This document shows, piece after piece, positions 45,351-47,995 of a stretch of DNA of 47,995 nt. Positions within the stretch are counted from its first letter, which is position 1. Each line of letters starts with the position of its first letter. Position numbers and translations under genes: made by a program. Where the stretch lies: assembly GCF_018555435.2 (NCBI RefSeq), contig NZ_JAFEJT020000021.1:1-47995 (forward strand), written 5' to 3'. The DNA is from Bifidobacterium amazonense. GTDB taxonomy: Bacteria; Actinomycetota; Actinomycetes; Actinomycetales; Bifidobacteriaceae. Below the pieces are notes generated by a model that ran no database searches, was not told where the DNA came from, and saw nothing but the letters and a program-made list of their open reading frames with translations.

Positions 45351-46130
45351 TTAGATGAAGTAGAGGGGTTCGTATTCAATCCAGCCGTCGCACCCGGTGA
45401 GGGTGATGGTGGTCTGGGGGCTGGCGAGTTCGGGATAGTCGCTGTCCAAGGTCGGGGCGAGGGGCGTGCCGTCGAGCGTGGCGGTGCCCTGTTCGCTGTC
45501 GACGGCGAGCGCCCGGCCTGCCGCGAACGCGGTTTCCTGCGTGAAGCGCAGCGTGTTCGCCCCGTCGTTGACGCTGATCTCGGTGACGTTCTTGGTGGTC
45601 AGGTCGAGGGTGGGCATGGCGAGCCGGTTGCCCTTGATGCCGAGCTGGTTACGGCCCTCGTTGAGCGCGAGGCGTTCGCGGGGGCCGTGTTGGACGCTGT
45701 CGTCGGCGGACAGGGTGAGCGTGGTTCCGGTGCAGAGGTAGCGCATGCCTGGCAGTATGACGTCCTTCCATTCGCCGATCTGGAGGGTTCCGCGGTATTC
45801 GCCGTCCCACATGCGCTGCCACCAGATGCTCGTGCGCATGCCTTGGTATTCGCCGAGGCGTTGGCGGAGCTTGCGTTGGTCGAGTTCGTCGGCGGTCATG
45901 ACGATGTCCACGGTGATGTCGCGGCCCTTGTCGTCGTAGGCCCGGCCTTTGCGGTCTCTCAGGGTTTGGTCCAAGAGGCCGTGTCGGCCGGGTATCGACG
46001 TGCGGGTGAGCCGTGGTTCGGCGGCTTCGACGGTGATGCCGTCGGGGCCGATGAAGCAGCTCCAGTAGGACAGGGGGTGTCCGCCGAGCAGTAGGCTGTC
46101 GTCTCCGGGGCGGTAGTTGAAGCGGCTCAC
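45351..46130 (-). CDS. Distal tail protein (Dit)
   Basis: The 259-residue protein starts at a GTG at 46130 overlapping the tape-measure stop (GTGA). The N-terminal 130 residues resemble the Dit ring domain ('VEAAEPRLTRTSIPGRHGLL', 'DITVDIVMTADELDQRKL', 'MWDGEYRGTLQIGEW'); the C-terminal part is a galectin-like beta domain. A Dit hexamer joins the tail tube to Tal. Gene order tape measure - Dit - Tal is diagnostic of siphovirus tails. Confidence 0.9.
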   Translation of the reverse strand: MSRFNYRPGDDSLLLGGHPLSYWSCFIGPDGITVEAAEPRLTRTSIPGRHGLLDQTLRDRKGRAYDDKGRDITVDIVMTADELDQRKLRQRLGEYQGMRTSIWWQRMWDGEYRGTLQIGEWKDVILPGMRYLCTGTTLTLSADDSVQHGPRERLALNEGRNQLGIKGNRLAMPTLDLTTKNVTEISVNDGANTLRFTQETAFAAGRALAVDSEQGTATLDGTPLAPTLDSDYPELASPQTTITLTGCDGWIEYEPLYFI

Positions 46131-47995
46131 AGTAGGGTCTCCATTTCCTGTAGTTCGCCGATGCGACGGTTGAACGCGGGCGCGAGGGCGAGCGCCGCCT
46201 CGCGTTCGTTGGTGTAGGTGATCACGAGCGGCAGCTTGCTCAATGCGGTGGTGAACGCGGCCTCAAGGTCGGCCTGTTGGCTTTCCTGCGGCGATGCCTG
46301 AACGTAGGCCGTGGCCGGAGTGTGTTGTGCGTATCCGGGCGGTGTGATGTCGGCTTCGAGCGGGTTGACGCTCGGCATCATGCCTTCGGCCGCGGTCTGA
46401 ACGGTCGGGGCCATGTCAGCGAGGGCGTTGACCATACCCTGTCCGCTCATTTCGCCCACATAGTAGAACGCGGTGGACGGCGAGTGGATGCCGAGGAAGC
46501 TCTTGGCCGCGTCGAGCGCAGACGAGGCCATGTTCTTCACGGTGTTCACGACGTTGCCGATCATGCCCTTGATGCCGTTGATGAGGCCTTGGACGATGTT
46601 GCGGCCGGCGTTGAGCAGCCATGAGCCGGCGCCGGAGAACACACCTTGGATGCTGGACGGGATGGACTTGACGACGCCGAGCATGTTGCTGCCGGCGCTC
46701 TTGACAGCGCTGACCATGCCGTTCCATGCGTTCTGCACGGTGGTCTTGACGGCGTTCCACGCGGCGGTCCACATGCTCTTGATGCCGTTCATGACGCCGT
46801 CGATGGTGCTCTTGACACCGTTGGCGGCGCTGGTGACGAGGCTCTTGATGGCGTCCCACACGCTCTGCGCGACACTCTTGATGGCGTTCCAGATGGAGTC
46901 CCACACGCCCTTGATGGCGTTGAGCGCGTTGCTGATCGCGCTCTTGACGCCGTCGACGGCCGAGCCGATGAGCGATTTGATCGCGTCCCATATGGTCTGC
47001 GCCACGGCCTTGACCGCGTTCCATACGCTGCTCCACACGGTCTGGATGACGTTGAGGCCGGCCTGTAGGGCCGCCTGCAACGTGTTCCAAATGCCGGTGA
47101 AGTAGCTGGATATGGCCTGCCAGATGCCGGAGAACACCTGTTGGATACCCTGCCATGCCATGCTCCAGTCGCCGGAGAACACGCCGGTGAGGAACGTGAT
47201 GACGCCTTGAAGCACGGTGATGACGCCTTGGATGACGCCGCTGATGGTCGTGACCATCGGCACGACGACGCTCACGATGCCTTGGATGATGCTCGTGACG
47301 ATCGGCAGCAGGGCCGTGATCACGTTCACGATGGTCGTGATGACCGGCACGAGCATGCTGACGAGCGTGGTCACGATCATCGCGATGATCGGCACGAGCA
47401 TGGTGATGGCCGTCACGATGGCGGTGATGACCGGCATGAGCGCGCTCACGACGGTGGTCACGAGCTGCACGATGACCGGCACCAATGCGGTGATGGCCGT
47501 CACGATGGTCGAGATGACCGGCATGAGCGCCGACACGAGGGTCGTGACGACCTGCATGATGGGCGGCACGAGCTGCACGACGGCCGAGATGATCTGCACG
47601 ACCGCGGGCAGCAGCGACGCCAGAGCGCTCACGATCTGGCCGATGACCGGCACCAATGCGCTCACGAGCGTGGTCACGATCTGCATGACCGCGGGCAGCA
47701 GTTGCACGACGGCCGAGATGATCTGGCCTATGACCGGAACGAGCGCACTGACGAGCGTGGTCACGATCTGCATGATGGGCGGCACGAGCTGGGCCAGCAT
47801 GCCGACGATGCTCGCTCCCAAAGGCACGAGGCTCGCCACGAGCTGGGCCAGCATGGGCGCGATCTGGGCCGCGGCCTGCGCGATCGTGTCCATGAGCAGG
47901 CGGATTGACGGCGCGCTCTGCTGCCCGACGGCCACGAGCGCTTCTCCGAGCTGGGCGAACGCCTGCGAGAGGGCAGGCAGTTGCGCGACGATCGG
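46127..47995 (-). CDS. Tape measure protein, N-terminus beyond the right edge
   Basis: At least 622 residues are visible; the frame stays open through the right edge, so the gene is partial at its 5' end. It is strongly hydrophobic and helical. The first 200 visible residues are tandem repeats of about 11-22 residues of the type 'VTTLVSALVPVIGQIVSA', which also gives strong DNA repetition at about 47210-47830. The middle holds 'WNAIKSVAQSVWDAIKSL'-type repeats. The C-terminal 'AKSFLGIHSPSTAFYYVGE' is a common tape-measure motif. The protein sets tail length and is ejected with the DNA. Confidence 0.95.
   Translation of the reverse strand, partial: PIVAQLPALSQAFAQLGEALVAVGQQSAPSIRLLMDTIAQAAAQIAPMLAQLVASLVPLGASIVGMLAQLVPPIMQIVTTLVSALVPVIGQIISAVVQLLPAVMQIVTTLVSALVPVIGQIVSALASLLPAVVQIISAVVQLVPPIMQVVTTLVSALMPVISTIVTAITALVPVIVQLVTTVVSALMPVITAIVTAITMLVPIIAMIVTTLVSMLVPVITTIVNVITALLPIVTSIIQGIVSVVVPMVTTISGVIQGVITVLQGVITFLTGVFSGDWSMAWQGIQQVFSGIWQAISSYFTGIWNTLQAALQAGLNVIQTVWSSVWNAVKAVAQTIWDAIKSLIGSAVDGVKSAISNALNAIKGVWDSIWNAIKSVAQSVWDAIKSLVTSAANGVKSTIDGVMNGIKSMWTAAWNAVKTTVQNAWNGMVSAVKSAGSNMLGVVKSIPSSIQGVFSGAGSWLLNAGRNIVQGLINGIKGMIGNVVNTVKNMASSALDAAKSFLGIHSPSTAFYYVGEMSGQGMVNALADMAPTVQTAAEGMMPSVNPLEADITPPGYAQHTPATAYVQASPQESQQADLEAAFTTALSKLPLVITYTNEREAALALAPAFNRRIGELQEMETLL

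Larger units (their letters stand above)
34427..47995. mobile_element. Siphovirus-like prophage, left part
   Basis: From the tRNA-fMet attachment site to the right edge the genes are of phage origin: tyrosine integrase, then on the minus strand holin, GH25/LysM endolysin, a small membrane protein, a DGR, a fibre, Tal, Dit and a tape measure. Tape measure, Dit and Tal in that order mark a long non-contractile tail. Head, packaging and early genes and the right att site lie beyond the window. The genes are intact, with good RBSs and tight overlaps, so this part does not look decayed. Confidence 0.93.

Overview
The window is high-GC actinobacterial DNA, most likely a Bifidobacterium chromosome carrying the start of an integrated siphovirus-like prophage. 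The evidence is inferential: actinobacterial families (NucS, a Maf-Nudix fusion, a long AtpH delta subunit), a carbohydrate-utilisation locus with a GH36 alpha-galactosidase, several leaderless-looking starts, and the block metA - atpBEFHAGDC - nucS. No 16S or other species marker is present, so the species is not assigned.

Host region, 1-34426. At 1-6244 lies a sugar locus: a DUF5107/TPR protein cut by the left edge, a divergent AraC-type regulator, and a GH36 alpha-galactosidase behind a LacI-type operator-like palindrome. At 6307-16351 are a Maf-Nudix fusion, thrB, hom, lysA and argS, all on the minus strand. This aspartate-family block is split by a plus-strand glucose/GlcNAc PTS (EIICB and EIIA). 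The EIICB-EIIA junction overlaps by 4 nt and has the layout of a programmed -1 frameshift site. At 16557-25424 are a membrane-anchored GDPD, RidA, a cluster of inverted repeats, tRNA-Arg(CCG), a CYTH protein, a thioredoxin-fold/TPR co-chaperone-like protein, a lipoprotein with its membrane partner, a FKBP lipoprotein and NucS. Two long perfect hairpins separate nucS from the ATP synthase operon (25651-32806). MetA (33157-34191) has Glu111, the residue that marks acetyl-CoA use.

Prophage, 34427 to the right edge. Its left end is the initiator tRNA-fMet gene, followed by a tyrosine integrase on the plus strand. Everything else is on the minus strand, reading right to left: tape measure (cut by the right edge), Dit, Tal, a BppU-type fibre, the DGR target protein, Avd, the template repeat, the reverse transcriptase, a small membrane protein, a GH25/LysM endolysin and a Hol44-type holin.

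The main discovery is a complete diversity-generating retroelement (DGR) at 37440-40907. The variable repeat (39548-39658) is the 3' end of a Big2/C-type-lectin-like tail protein. The template repeat (38916-39026) lies between avd and the RT gene. The two 111-bp repeats differ at 15 positions, and every difference is at an adenine of the template (coding strand). Thirteen template codons are AAC. The RT carries YMDD and the DGR-type LGSEPSQ motif. A 9-bp hairpin with a GACA loop begins 4 nt past the variable repeat, as in the well-studied Bordetella phage system. The phage therefore appears able to rewrite the tip of a host-binding protein at its tail.
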